From Amaurobius ferox (taxonomy: Eukaryota > Arthropoda > Arachnida > Araneae > Amaurobiidae): a DNA stretch of 64,000 nt. The notes beneath the pieces were generated by a model. It did no database searches, was not told where the DNA came from, and saw nothing but the letters and a program-made list of their open reading frames with translations. Position numbers and translations under genes: made by a program. Below, in pieces: positions 47,112 through 58,089 of the stretch. The DNA lies in the NCBI GenBank assembly GCA_951213105.1, contig OX578137.1:61206736-61270735 (forward strand). The letters are read 5' to 3'. Numbering within the stretch: position 1 is the first letter of the stretch; each line of letters starts with the position of its first letter.

Positions 47112-49250
47112 ACTTATGTAATTTCCCAAAATCTTCCGTTGGCGGCTAAAACTATATAATTCTATATCATGGTAGTAAATAACGTATAATAAAGTAGTGA
47201 AAGCTATGCTGATCAATCACAGAATTAGATTCTTAACGATACAGCTCACATAACTTTGAATGTTATGTATAATTTTACAAGAATGAGGGGGGGGGGGGAT
47301 TTATCTATATAATTAAAACTTACAGTAAATAGGAAATATTCCTTCAGCGAAACCTTTTGCCGTCTAATTTTCCTAAGTTTCACCTCTCGATATAGAAAAA
47401 CAGTAGACGCCAGAGCTACAGCTGTTTGACAAATTTCTCGTTCCTCGAGTTTATCTGCAAAAACTATAACACACAAAAGCATAACATTTGATGCACTTGT
47501 AGAAAAATCTTTGGGAAACTCGCTGAAATAAACCATTTTTCGATATATATTGTAGTTTAAGAAATATTTTATATCAAAGACAAAATATTTGAGCTGAGCG
47601 TTCGTGTCCTGGACGGACTAACAATAGCAAGTCCACGAATTTTTGCAGGCAAGTACCTATATAGTTACATTTTTGCAGGACAGACCCCTTTTTTAATATC
47701 GATGTAGTTTACGGGATATTTTACTTTTACACACTTCTGAAGTGAAAAATGTTCTTTCGTATCCGCACGTCCATCAATTTTCTGTCTCGCGCAGCATAAA
47801 CTATAGCAAACAGAAATATGAAATGTAATACAGTTATAGACAAATAATAGATTAACACGATGAAATAAACCATTTACGATTTAAATTTTAGTTTGGTTTG
47901 AATTAGCTCGCGAAGCGATCTTTGCGAGCTCAGCGAGTAGGAGAGAAAGCCTCCCAACTAAAGCGGGTTACAGGGGTTGGCGAAGCGTAGCAAGCAGCGC
48001 AGAACACCCTAATATAATTAAAAATTCTAATATTTTTTAACTAGAAATGTAAACTCGTCATAAGACGGGACTTTTTCTTTAAAACTTAAATTCGATTTTC
48101 TGAATAATATGGAATATTTTACCGCTGATGATAAAATTTTAATAGATAATTTATATTTTATTAAGGGCGCACTGTTTTAGTGAAAAATTCCTTGAACTCA
48201 CAATTAAGTGAAACAAATTGTGTTCAATAGCAATATTAAATGTACGTTGTTACAGCTAAAATTAACTGCATTGTATTTAAAAGTAACACTGAGGATTCAT
48301 TTTTTCTTATTTTTAGAAACAGATTTTTTCGAAATAACTTTATGCACTAAATAAAAGAAGTGGCTGAAAAACTGCTTTTCTAAATAATATGAATGCATTA
48401 AAAATATTGAAAAAGTTCCAAAAAGTTTCTTTAGCTAAACCAAATAAATGCTCGAAAAAAAGTTATTGTAAGAAGTGTGCCAAATTTCTCTTTTGTTTTG
48501 GAACAGAGTGTCATACTCTTATTTTGTTAGAAAACAAAATGCAAACCTTTGTTAAAACAAGACAAAAAGTCAAATGATTTATATATTTAAAATATATACA
48601 TAAGTAGAAAAAATACTACTTAATTTAAAACACATTTTGAATGCAAAAATATACTTTTTTTTTGCATGTGCTTATATGTTGATAAAGACTTTAAATTTCT
48701 ACGATATAATTTTCGTGTCGCTGAAAGAGTATTTTGAAATCGAATATTTAAAACAGTAGTATATGCTTTATCTTTCTTCTTTCTCATTATAAAGATATTA
48801 GTGGAAGATAATTATAAAGATGGGTAATTTTGTAGCAAAAATGTATTTTTGCATTTAATTCTGGTTCTGTACTTATTGCTGTTAAATAGTACAGGATAAA
48901 AACACAAATTTTCTGAGTTTTCAGTACTGTATAAATGTAAAAATGCTAAAATACGTGGGTTATTGAGTAACTCACACTACTACACAGTTTATGCAATAAT
49001 TTGCTTTATCAGATGCCAAACATTTGGTTTAAATTTGGTTCGCTCAAAATTAGTTTTTTCTATCTGAGTTTGATTGCTTTTACATATATTTCAAAATAAC
49101 AAATGAGTATTAGTATAAGTTAGATATTTTTTTCAAACTCTTAACAAATATTTTTAACTTATGTGCATTAAATTATTGAAAACAGTCTAAACTAACGGAT
49201 ACAAGTTCTATATTTTCTCAAACATTTTATTTACTAATATCTGAATTTCT
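47112..49250. other. no gene recognised
   Basis: The stretch 47310-48020 looks like a dispersed repeat: it starts 'tatctatataattaaaac', contains the GC-rich phrases 'cgcgaagcgatctttgcgag' and 'ggcgaagcgtagcaagcagc', and ends 'taatataattaaaa'. The 62 aa frame at 48389-48577 has five Cys but no signal peptide. The rest is AT-rich with no motif. Confidence 0.45.
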
Positions 49251-49255
49251 GCATT

Positions 49256-49520
49256 GTAATCTACTTTATCTCTTATTTATACAGCTAGTCATAAAAACCC
49301 AACACGCAAAAGCGCTATGATTGGTAATCTTCACATTTATTCCAAATCTTTTCCCTCATTTCTTCTCTTAGAAAGGTATTTGAGAGAAAATAAGATAGAA
49401 AATGCTATTGACGTGATGTTAGATTGAATAGGAACTGCTTTATTGCCGGAAAAGGAGCAACATTATTCTTCGGATGGTAAATCAACAGTCGAGAATTAAG
49501 TCTTTTCTTCCCATTCATAT
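49256..49520. repeat. repeat shared with 58.1-58.3 kb
   Basis: Matching phrases are 'gacgtgatgttagattgaat' with 'gacgtgatgcttgagtgaat', 'aggaactgctttattg' with 'aggaactgcttttcta', and 'gtaaatcaacagtc' with 'gtaaatcaccagtc'. It ends close to a Naiad-tail palindrome. Non-coding. Confidence 0.6.
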
Positions 49521-49583
49521 TTTTTGGAAGTGGTGAAAAATTCACTGAATAATTTTCACTACTTTTACTTTCATAATAACGAA

Positions 49584-49588
<5 letters not shown>

Positions 49589-49651
<63 letters not shown>
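49589..49651. repeat. (TA)n tract followed by (AG)n
   Basis: About 60 bp of TA then AGAGAG. It marks the outer end of the left arm of the palindrome. Confidence 0.95.
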
Positions 49652-49655
<4 letters not shown>

Positions 49656-49663
49656 GAGAGAGA

Positions 49664-49995
49664 GAAATTGCAAAGAAAGAAGAGGCAATTGCCCCTTCAC
49701 ATTGCCAAAAAGGTTGACGGAAGAACGATTGTGAACTCTTCTTAGTCCCGATTATAGCTAGCTACTAGACCGAGGCACACTCCCGGACGCCAGCATATGA
49801 ATTAGCAAATACCCCGAATTGACGACGATTTTATGACGACAATTCGGGGTATTTGCTAATTCATATGCTGGCGTTCGGGAGTGTGCCATGGCCTAGTAGC
49901 TAGCTATACTCGGGACTAAGAAGAGTTCACAATCGCTCTTTCACCAACTTTTTTGACAATATAAAGGCAATTGCCTCTTCTTTCTTTGCAATTTT
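49664..49995. mobile_element. palindrome of two inverted Naiad-type 3' ends
   Basis: The left arm (from 'attgcaaagaaagaagaggc') and the inverse right arm match over about 165 bp with roughly ten differences; the centre is near 49830 (ccccgaattg...caattcgggg). Read from the centre outwards, each arm carries 'tgctaattcatatgctggcg' and 'cgggagtgtgcc', resembling the 3' UTR of the 29.4 kb Naiad ('ggctaatgtcagtgctggcg', 'ccaggagtgcatgcc'). Each ends in a purine-rich segment at a (TA)n. So two 5'-truncated tails lie tail-outwards. The strand would form a strong hairpin. Confidence 0.75.
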
Positions 49996-50097
49996 CTCAT
50001 GTATTGTGTTTATTGAAGTTAGCAGCTACACAGCATACAGCGCAATTTTATGAGATACTTTTTATATTTTTACATTTTTCATAATTTCTTCTTTTGG

Positions 50098-50101
<4 letters not shown>

Positions 50102-50168
<67 letters not shown>

Positions 50169-50220
50169 GTATGTATATATATATATATATATACATATAT
50201 ATAAATATATGTATATATAT

Positions 50221-50270
<50 letters not shown>
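50102..50270. repeat. (TA)n tract with CA/CATA interruptions
   Basis: About 170 bp, with a (CA)n core at 50221-50240. It lies between the palindrome and a Tc1 element and generates several spurious Ile/Tyr-rich ORFs. Confidence 0.95.
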
Positions 50271-50275
<5 letters not shown>

Positions 50276-51345
50276 AAAGGGCGAAAGATGCCAACTGGAA
50301 ATGTATTTGAAGGGACGAATTAATGGAATGCTGGAATCCGGTCGATCGTAAACCGAAGCGTTTCGAAATCTGGATGTGCCTCAGTGTATGATTTCCAGAC
50401 TGTGGCAGAGGATACAAACTACTGGAGATGTTACCCGACAACCAGTACCAGGTCGGCCAATTGCAACCATCGCTCAGCAAGATCGATATTTGGTGATAGC
50501 TGCGCGACGTGAGAGGATCCGTTCTGAAAGACAACTGGGTTCAGTCCTGATAGTCGCCACAGGAGTCACTGTTTCAAGACAAACTGTTTACAGGAGACTC
50601 AGACACATTGGTCTCTATGTCAGCCGATAAGCAGTTTGCATCCCCTTGACATCTACACAGAAACGCGCGCGTTTACAGTGGAATTTGGAACATCGGCAGT
50701 GGAGTGGACAACAGTAGGGCAATGTCATGTTCAGTGACGAATCCAGGTTTCACCTACAAACTGAATCGCTTCGTACCTGGAGAGAGCGTGGAACACATTT
50801 TCACCCGGGAAACATCAAGGAAAAACATCGTTTTCCATTTAGGGGAGTAAAGGTTTGGTCAGGCATCATAATGGACGACTGCACCGACCTCCACATCTTT
50901 GACACGGAGTCAGTTACCAGTCAAAGATACAGAGGTGAAATCCTTGAGCCTGCCGTTCAATGTTTTGAGGTGCTGTTGACCTTGATTTCATATTCAAGGA
51001 TTATAACGCGCCTCCACACCGTGCGGCCTTGGTCAACGACTTCATTCAAACTGAAGATATGCAGCACATGCAGTGGCTTGCCAAGTCTCCTGATCTGAAT
51101 CCAATAGAGCATGTGTGGGATATGGTCGGGAGACATTTTACAGCCCTCCACTCCCCACCGAGCTCCGTTCCGGAATTGAAACTGCTCTCCGTGAGCCTTG
51201 GAACTCTTTGAGCACACAACTCATCCAAATCCTCATCGAAAGTATGGATTGTGCAGTATACGTGGTGCCCGGGATTCCCACACAACTTATCAAACTGCAG
51301 CATCACATTATTTTAATCATTCTGTTTCACTGAGGTTAACACTCG
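50271..51345 (+). pseudogene. Tc1-like transposase, nearly full length, decayed
   Basis: One frame from about 50290 to 50960 carries the N-terminal DNA-binding part ([49 protein letters not shown]), broken by stops near 50350, 50628 and 50715. Then comes MFSDESRFHLQTESLRTW with the first catalytic Asp. A frameshift near 50962 leads to KDYNAPPHRA, where the second catalytic Asp is Tyr (family: DNAPPH). SPDLNPIEHVWD then keeps the Glu. A second frameshift near 51165 leads to the C-terminus (LREPWNSLSTQLIQILIESM). A different subfamily from the 34/43 kb relics. Between two (TA)n tracts. Confidence 0.85.
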
Positions 51346-51525
51346 TATTGTGACCATTTTCCTTTCAACCTTTTTCTTCGGATAATAAAAGTCGTTATTA
51401 TCCTTCTTTTGCATCGTTTTCTTCTATTACCCTATTACACCCACATGCCGCGTTTCCTTCCATTCAGATGTAACTATTCAGATGTAACTTCCATTCAGCA
51501 ACTATGCTTAACTTTTGGACATGAG

Positions 51526-51530
<5 letters not shown>

Positions 51531-51572
<42 letters not shown>
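51531..51572. repeat. (TA)n tract
   Basis: About 42 bp. The 3' terminus of the minus-strand Tc1 relic (acccgagacagaaaatgc) abuts it. Confidence 0.9.
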
Positions 51573-51577
<5 letters not shown>

Positions 51578-51915
51578 ACCCGAGACAGAAAATGCAATGC
51601 AATAATGGCATAGACAGAGTGATCAGTAGGCGGTAGGACCACCTATTTCTGCGATACAAGCAACAATACTTCGAGGAACAGATGCAATGGTCATGTTGAT
51701 AGTTTCCTGAGGGATGGACGACCATATGTCTTTAGCAATTCTCAACAGGTCGTGCTCTGTATGAGGCGAGGGTAGGGCAGTCAAACGATGAGTCAATCAC
51801 GTCCCGTACATGCTATATGGTTGAGAGATCTGGAGATAGAGGATGTCAAGGAAGCACCTGGATACCTTGCTAACTTTATTTGCTGAGGGTTGCCGTATGC
51901 GGTTGCGCATTATCT
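51573..51915 (-). pseudogene. Tc1-like 3' fragment
   Basis: On the minus strand, traces of the QQDNAQPHTA catalytic block lie near 51890 and a block around 'lSPDLStI' near 51830. The Tc1 C-terminus follows: DIWSSIPQETINMTIASVPR and SIVACIAEIGGPTAY near 51640-51720. The terminal sequence matches that of the 56.1 kb fragment (gacacagaaaatgcaacacc). The 5' two thirds are replaced by a different mariner fragment at 51916. Confidence 0.75.
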
Positions 51916-52486
51916 TGCTGGAAAACAGCATTTAGTAGCCACTGAAGGGATGTCTTTAGTAGCCACTGAAGTGGATACCGAAAACCCACATTTGTGTCAA
52001 GCACGACCACTACATTCTCCAAAAGTTACCGTTTGGGCTGCAGTATCTAGCAAGGGCATTATTGCCCCTTTTTTCTTGATAGAAACGATTACTATTGAAC
52101 GGTACATTGCGATTTTGGAACAATTTGTCGACACACTACAAGCGTTGGAGGATCGCCCTGGCACTTCGTTGTTCATGTAAGATGGGGCTCGACTACACCG
52201 TACCCCAGCTGCTTTTGTCTTTCTTGAGGAATACTTCGATAATAGAGTCAAATTATTCCACACTTACTGGCACAGGCATGGATTGGTCTCCATGTTGACC
52301 CGATCTGACGCCCTGCGACTACTTAATGTGGGGCACATTGAAGGACACTGTTTTCCGCAACAATCCTGCAACACTGGATAAGTTTGAAGAGTTGATCTGT
52401 CAGGCATATGCGTCAATTTCTGTTGACACACTACAGAAGGCAACCACCAAATTCATTCGTCGTTTGCGCCATCTCTGTGCTGTGCA
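51916..52486 (+). pseudogene. second Tc1/mariner-superfamily transposase fragment
   Basis: It begins after the first catalytic Asp: ENPHLCQARPLHSPKVTVW, AAVSSKGIIAPFFLIETITI, then DGARLHRTPAAFVF. The residue before that Asp, Gln in relatives, is a stop (taa at about 52180). A frameshift leads to PDLTPCDYLMWGTLKDTVF and SISVDTLQKATTKFIRRLRH. It is interrupted at 52487 by a SINE, after which the last codons (VHFDSILM, stop) follow at 52746-52772. It is distinct from the other Tc1 copies in having the PDLTPCDY block. Confidence 0.8.
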
Positions 52487-52745
52487 AGGTTGTTGTTGAG
52501 ACCCAGACAGTCCGGCCTACCAAAAAGGTGCAAGGTAACAATTTGGACGGCCGGGAAGTGTCGCCCAATTTAAACAGGAACCCAGTGGGGGAGCCATGCA
52601 CAGGGACCGTACCCTCCTTCTCCTACCACCAATCTCTCGGAAGGACTTGCGGACCCACATGTTTAACGTGATCGTACTCCGCGAGAACATGGCGGCAGTT
52701 TTGGCAGTGGCGGGAATCGAGTGCAATTCCCGCGCGTTAACCACC
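52487..52745 (-). mobile_element. tRNA-derived SINE (family A) in mariner fragment
   Basis: Inverse of the full SINE: tail 'ttgttgttgagacccag', body 'ctctcggaaggacttgcg' and head with B box (ggcgggaatcgagtgc on plus). It lies between codons of the mariner transposase end, so it is the younger insertion. The tRNA A box is worn at 52740. Confidence 0.85.
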
Positions 52746-52961
52746 GGGTGTACATTTTGATTCGATTTTGATGTGATTGCAGCTACGGCTTTACCAAGGA
52801 CAGTCTCAGCAGTATTTGTACTATTTCTCGGACTCTCGGACTTCATACTGTACTGCGATACAGCGTACAGCGCCGTCTGCCAGCAACATTTTAAACTAAT
52901 TTTGAAACCTTTGTATCAGTTTTTTACGGCTTTCCCATTATATGTATATATATATATATAC

Positions 52962-53870
52962 AGGGTGTCCTAAAAACATTCTTCTATTTATTCTTTTATT
53001 CTTAAAAATATTGATCTTAGACATATATTGTAAATTACAAAGTTGCGTAAAAAGGGGTACAGAATTTTATTAAAACGATTAAAATTTTGAGGGTATTAAA
53101 TTAAGAAATACCAAATTTAAATTTTTATTCGGCCCCCTTACAAAAACATATCCAATGAGTAAAATGTGCTCCATACACTAATAATGTGACGAACAAAATT
53201 TCAGCATTTTATCGTAAAAAGTCACAGAGATGTGTTTAAACAAAGTTGGTGAGGGATTAATCACAAATTAAAATGTAAATGTTTACAGCAAGAGTGCAAA
53301 TGACGCAACGCAGACATGCATCATATGCAAATAATATCTGCCTCTTATCTTTAATGGATCTTTGGCATGGATGGAAGACATTTTGAACATGCTTTGTAAT
53401 CTTTGTGTAAAATTATTATTTCTACACAGTGTAGATACTTTTGTACCAATGAATAGCAAAATTATTATTTATTTATGTAATTTTTGTTTTCATTCGTAAT
53501 TTGTGTATGATCCCTGACACGCGATCTGCCGACATGATTTTTCCCCTCTGAGAACCCATGTCGATGCATCGAAAAGTAGTTTAAATCAGCATTTTCTTTC
53601 TCTGGGACGTTTTATGATAAAATGCTGAAATTTTGTACATCACCTTATTAGTGTGTGAGGCACAATTTACTCAATGGAAATGTTTTTGTAGGGTTGGGGG
53701 GGCGTATAAAAATTTAAATTTTGTATTTCTTAAGACTTAATTTCCTTGAAAATTTTAATCGATTTCATAAAATTCTGTACCTTTTTTTCGCAACTTTTTA
53801 ATTTATTAGATATGTCTAAGATCAATATTTAAGGAATAAAAGCCGAGGTCAATGTTTTTGGGACATCCTG
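52962..53870. mobile_element. 909 bp long-TIR element, cagggtgtcc ends
   Basis: The ends cagggtgtcctaaaaacatt and inverse aatgtttttgggacatcctg continue as imperfect inverted repeats of about 330 bp. Matching pairs include 'gatcttagacatat' with 'atgtctaagatc' and 'gtacagaattttat' with 'ataaaattctgtac'. Both sides are TA-rich, consistent with TA insertion. The middle (53270-53520) is AT-rich without a frame. Non-autonomous. Confidence 0.85.
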
Positions 53871-53884
53871 TATATATATATATA

Positions 53885-54297
53885 CAGTCGAACTCGGTTA
53901 ATACGAAAAGGTAAGAATATGTAAAATTCCTCATGTTAGCCGTTACTCGTAAATCCCGTGACAGGAAAAAAAATAAAATACACACACCGTAATAAAAACA
54001 ATTACTAGAATTAACTTGGTGAATTCTCTTAGTGCCAGTTAACTTTATGTCATTTAATAAACAGAATTTTCAGTCTTAACCTATATGAGGTTAATTTGTC
54101 TTACAGTCTAAGTAAATGCACATATGGCCTCATTTCAGTTAATTGCACTTTAACAGTTATTGAAAAAATCAGTAAGTTTTGATTGTTTGGTTGACATGTA
54201 CATTTGTGCATCTCGTATATCTCGACGTAAAGAGCCGAGATCCATCTGCATGCTTTGATTATTTGGTCACATCTCATAAAATCGCATTAAAGTGTCT
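53885..54297. mobile_element. possible pogo-like remnant, one end only
   Basis: It starts cagtcgaactcggttaatac after TA, resembling pogo/Tigger termini. The opposite TIR is not found before the SINE at 54311. Non-coding. Confidence 0.4.
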
Positions 54298-54310
54298 AAG
54301 ACATTTTAGC

Positions 54311-54587
54311 CGCCCTGGCTGTGAAGGGGATAGCGTGTTCGGCTGCTGTCTAGTGGGCTCGGGTTCGAATCCCGAGTAAGGCATGGATGTTTCTTGAGGA
54401 TAAAGTCAGTCTTCCGCCTTCTGGGTCCTCGTCTAAATGTGAAGCTGCACCCCCTCCGACCTTCGTCAGTGATGCTTTATTGTAATAAATTTGTTATCTC
54501 GTCTTGTGTATTTTCTTCGTTCTTTACTGCGTCACTGGTCCTGCATCGGCTCCGCCGAAACAGGAGGTCATTATTAACGACAACAAC
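54311..54587 (+). mobile_element. tRNA-derived SINE (family C)
   Basis: Head 'cgccctggctgtgaagggga' with the B box cgggttcgaatcccga, body 'ctccgaccttcgtcagtgat' and 3' tail (acaac)n. Direct repeats aagacattttagc (54298-54310) and aagacatttttagc (54588-54601) flank it. Unrelated in body to families A and B. Confidence 0.85.
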
Positions 54588-54639
54588 AAGACATTTTTAG
54601 CTTCGAAGTAAGTTACAGGTATTGTTGTTTCGGTCGAAT

Positions 54640-55560
54640 TTTCACTATCGCTGTCATCATTATTACTTTCCTTATATACATAATGTATAAGGAAAGTATT
54701 GTGACAGCATCGAAAATTCGAATTCCAGTTTTCGTCAGGAGAACACGTTTCGAGCATCCCTGAACACGATTCGAACATGTTTAACGTGATGTCTGTGCGT
54801 GTGTGTGTGAAAGCATGTGTGTGTTTGTGTGTATCAGTGAGTCTATGGAGACGATAACAGACGAACGAATGGACCGATTCGAACGAAATTCGATACAAAA
54901 CTTAAAATCCGTTAACACTGGAAGCGTATTGTTTTTATACGCAATCGAATGTTCAGAAACCCCTAAATTTTCGAGTGAAATTTTGAAAAAATCGTCAAAA
55001 AATCGAAACTTCTAATAAAGTTACGGAAATAGACATTTCTTATGTAATTTTTCATTAGAAAACGATTAACATAAATTTTGGAACGCTAACACGAACCGTT
55101 CTCGAGATATTGCACATTTTTCAAAACAATTATCAAAAAGTCATATAAAATAAAAAGAAAATATTTCCTATTGAGAAACATATTCACTTTTCATATGTAA
55201 TACCATTCGATAAATTTGGTTACATCATTCTCGTGGATCTAGCTCATTCCATTCATGAAAAAAGATACTTTGAGTAATACTTTTGTACTTGAACGCCACT
55301 AGTCATTTATCTGCTGTAAGAATACCTTATTTCTCCATCCATAACGCTTGGCGAGATTTTAGCGACGAATTTGGTGGAATGTCGCCAACTTGCCGACTTT
55401 TTTAAATGTTGCTAAATTAACAAAAATCTCGCCAAATGGATAAAAATAACACTAAATCAATGAAAATGACGACTCATTGACGAAAATTCAATATCGAGGA
55501 AGGAATATAAATATCTAATATAAAAATAATATTTTTTTTTACTGTAAAAGTAGTAAATTC
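54640..55560. repeat. dispersed repeat related to 60.06-62.1 kb
   Basis: It opens with the small palindrome 'tactttccttatatac...gtataaggaaagta' (54663-54698), has a (gt)n-like stretch near 54800, and shares 'tcattctcg', 'ttcgttccatt/tcattccattcatg' and 'aaaagatact' blocks with 61740-61800. It ends at 'cattgcattatataaggaaag'. At 55370-55400 is again a gcgac/gtcgcc-rich phrase. No coding. Confidence 0.5.
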
Positions 55561-56041
55561 ATTGCATTATATAAGGAAAGTCATGGGCTGACCACATCAG
55601 ATTTTTTGGTTGTTCTCGAGGATATCTTGTAAAATTTTATCCTCTATTGAAAGTCCAGTTGTTTGAATCTCATTATCAACAATAACGAAGTCGTCTAAAG
55701 GTCAACCTTGATAGACATTAAGATCTCATTTTTCTAGCCATTCCGATAACGGTATTAGATCATCTTCATCCTCACAGTCAGAAATGTTGTTTTCTTTCAT
55801 ACAGTTTTTGTATGCCCTGCTTTTTTAAATTAGGTTTGAATTAGGATTTTAAATTGGGATTTCCGTTTTCGTCGAAAAGCAAAACATCGCATTAAAATGG
55901 ACAGATATTTTTTTCGTATTAGCCAAGATTCTACTTTTGTGCTCATAAAAAGCGTGAAACTTTTAATGTAGTTAAATAGTGAACCAAACTTAACGTGCAG
56001 ATTGATCGTTTTAGCCGTGCTCGGATCAAAGTGAGTTCGAC
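55561..56041. other. no gene recognised
   Basis: AT-rich. The 111 aa minus frame (55830-56165) runs through a (TA)n and is not credible. Confidence 0.5.
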
Positions 56042-56060
56042 TGTATATATATATATATAC

Positions 56061-56101
<41 letters not shown>
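56042..56101. repeat. (TA)n tract
   Basis: About 58 bp, abutting the terminus of a Tc1 fragment. Confidence 0.95.
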
Positions 56102-56104
<3 letters not shown>

Positions 56105-56420
56105 TGCCCGACACAGAAAATGCAACACCATGAAAGAGCGAATAGAGTTTGATGATAAGGAACACACAGACAGAGATGGCATATATAAATAAGTGATGTT
56201 AATTCCAGAAGGATAATGCAATACATTAATGGCATAGACAGGGGGATCAGTAAGCAGTAGCACCACATCTTGTGGCTATACAAGCAGCAACCCTGCGAGA
56301 AACATGTGCAATGAGCGGCGTGAGGATATTTTCCTGAGGGATGGATGACCATCTGCCTTCAACCATCTTTCAGAGGTCATATTCAGTTTGAGGCGGGACA
56401 TTTTGACGGAATCGGGTCAA
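56102..56420 (-). pseudogene. Tc1-like 3' fragment
   Basis: Terminus 'ctgcccgacacagaaaatgc' at the (TA)n. Minus-strand translation near 56270-56400 gives WSSIPQENILTPLIAHVSRR, then VAACIATRCGATAY and a stop, the C-terminus of the same subfamily as 51573-51915. Nothing upstream of the C-terminus remains. Confidence 0.75.
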
Positions 56421-56549
56421 TTTTGACTTAAAATATTGGGGAAATAATACGCCAATGTTTCCAATGTAACACCAATATAGGCGTAATATTGTAATGAAAA
56501 TATTAGCCAATTTCGGAGGTCAATGTAACCCCAATATTTGCTGAATATT

Positions 56550-57685
56550 GGGATTACATTGGAGCGAGCGAATCAAGACATTGAAAAGATGCTCACTACT
56601 TGGATAACTGATAACCAAACTAGCAAGTGGAGTGAGAGCGTACGATTTGTACAATTCATGAAGAATCGTGCCTATCATTCTGCAATTAAAAGAAGTCCAT
56701 ACAAAGCCATGTTCGGTTGTCCCGCAAAAGTCGGATTGTCTTCTTCTATTATATCACAAAGTGTTTTACATTCGATAAATACTGAAGAAGACCTTGAAAA
56801 ATTGGAAGATTCACAAGAGACTGTGATTATTGGATCACAGTCAAATCTAACTCACGAGAACATTCCGTTATCCCCTGCTCCTACAGAATCACCTATAGAA
56901 ATACAAGAATTTATCGATAGTAATCTTAAACTGCCTTCTACACTTTTGATTGAGATACAGTTATGAAGAATATTCAGTTACCCTGCACCTCCAAGGAATC
57001 ACCTCTGCATGTTGAAGAAGTCATCACTGAGTTACCCTCAATTTCAGCAGAATCGCCATCACAGTTTCGTTCAGAGCCTGTAAAGATAGCAGCATCAGGT
57101 GCTCACAAGTGTAAATCGTGTGATATGTTTGTTCACGTAATTTTTGGTGAAATAGATCTTAAAGAGGAAGGGTATGGTAAGAATGTATTGTACAACATCT
57201 GTAAAAAGAATATGGATCAGAAAATACAGCGTGATGAAGCCAAGAAAGGTTTAGAAAAGCAAGCAAAGAAAATGTTAGAAGTTTCTAATGCAAAGCACCC
57301 AAATGTCGATGAAGGTGTCACTGTGAGAATTATAGTACCCGAAATAGACAGAGCAAAAACTGATGCCCGCTCGATTTTAGCTGTATTTCTTAGTAAATCA
57401 GAGGATGGCTTTTATAAACTTGGTACTAAAACGGGTATTTTAAAACAATTGTATGCAAAATCTGAAATCAGTGTTTGCAAAGAGAGATTTTTAACGAAAG
57501 AAGATATTCTTGCTATAGAAATATCTTTACGTCAAACAGCAATAAAATAATCCCTTGGTACTGGGCAGGGTTTCAGAAAATGTGACTGCAAATCTAAATG
57601 TACCAAAAATAGGTGTGCTTGTCGCAAAAATCAATTGCTATGTAATCCAAAGTTTAACCAATCTTTAGATTGCACTAATAAGTAA
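56550..57685 (+). pseudogene. KRBA2/SCAND3-like integrase relic, C-terminal half
   Basis: It begins abruptly at the third catalytic acid of an rve-type integrase (LERANQDIEKMLTTWI, Glu near 56562) and continues KWSESVRFVQFMKNRAYHS and SPYKAMFG. An acidic linker follows, then a frameshift near 56963. The next frame carries a zinc-ribbon-like CKSCDMFVHVIFGE, a basic helix (QRDEAKKGLEKQAKKML) and a small-barrel-like VDEGVTVRIIVPEIDR...SILAVFLS. A stop at 57548 precedes an in-frame Cys-rich tail (CDCKSKCTKNRCACRK, then LLCNP) to 57685. The order matches KRAB-A-domain-containing-2/SCAND3-like integrases of arthropod genomes, relatives of mobile-element integrases. The first two catalytic Asp are missing, so it is inactive. 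Confidence 0.8.
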
Positions 57686-58089
57686 GCATAATTTTATTAT
57701 ATGGTTTGCAAATTCATTTCCTTAATTGTAATAATATTTTAAACCGTTTGATTCTTTGTATCATAGTTTATTAATTGATGATTGATTCTATCAACTAATT
57801 TGTGTTGATTGTTTGATTGTATTAAATTGATGCTTTAGAAACGTTGCTGTTGTTCCAGCAAAGATCTTATTGTCACTTTAACGAGTGCCTAGTAGGTAAT
57901 GTGCAGATTATCTAGGTAATTTCCAGATTACCTAGGAAATGTGAGAAATTAAACAATTTTCGGCACTTTCACGGATCACCCTAGTTAATATGCACATTAC
58001 CTAGATAATATGAAGAATAACTGCTTTCTGCACTTTAGCGGTAACATATGCATTGTAAGTATCAACTTTTCTTTAAATAAGAATCAAAA
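57686..58089. other. tail of integrase element with repeated 'acctag' words
   Basis: At 57885-58000 the words 'aggtaatgtgcagattatct', 'agattacctagg' and 'cacattacctagataat' occur as direct and inverted copies. They may be subterminal repeats of the integrase-bearing element. Confidence 0.4.

Noticed and set aside
48389..48577. Cys-rich 62 aa frame as a possible secreted peptide
   Set aside because: No signal peptide, no precursor layout, Lys/Phe-rich as expected from AT composition, and no conserved cysteine pattern.
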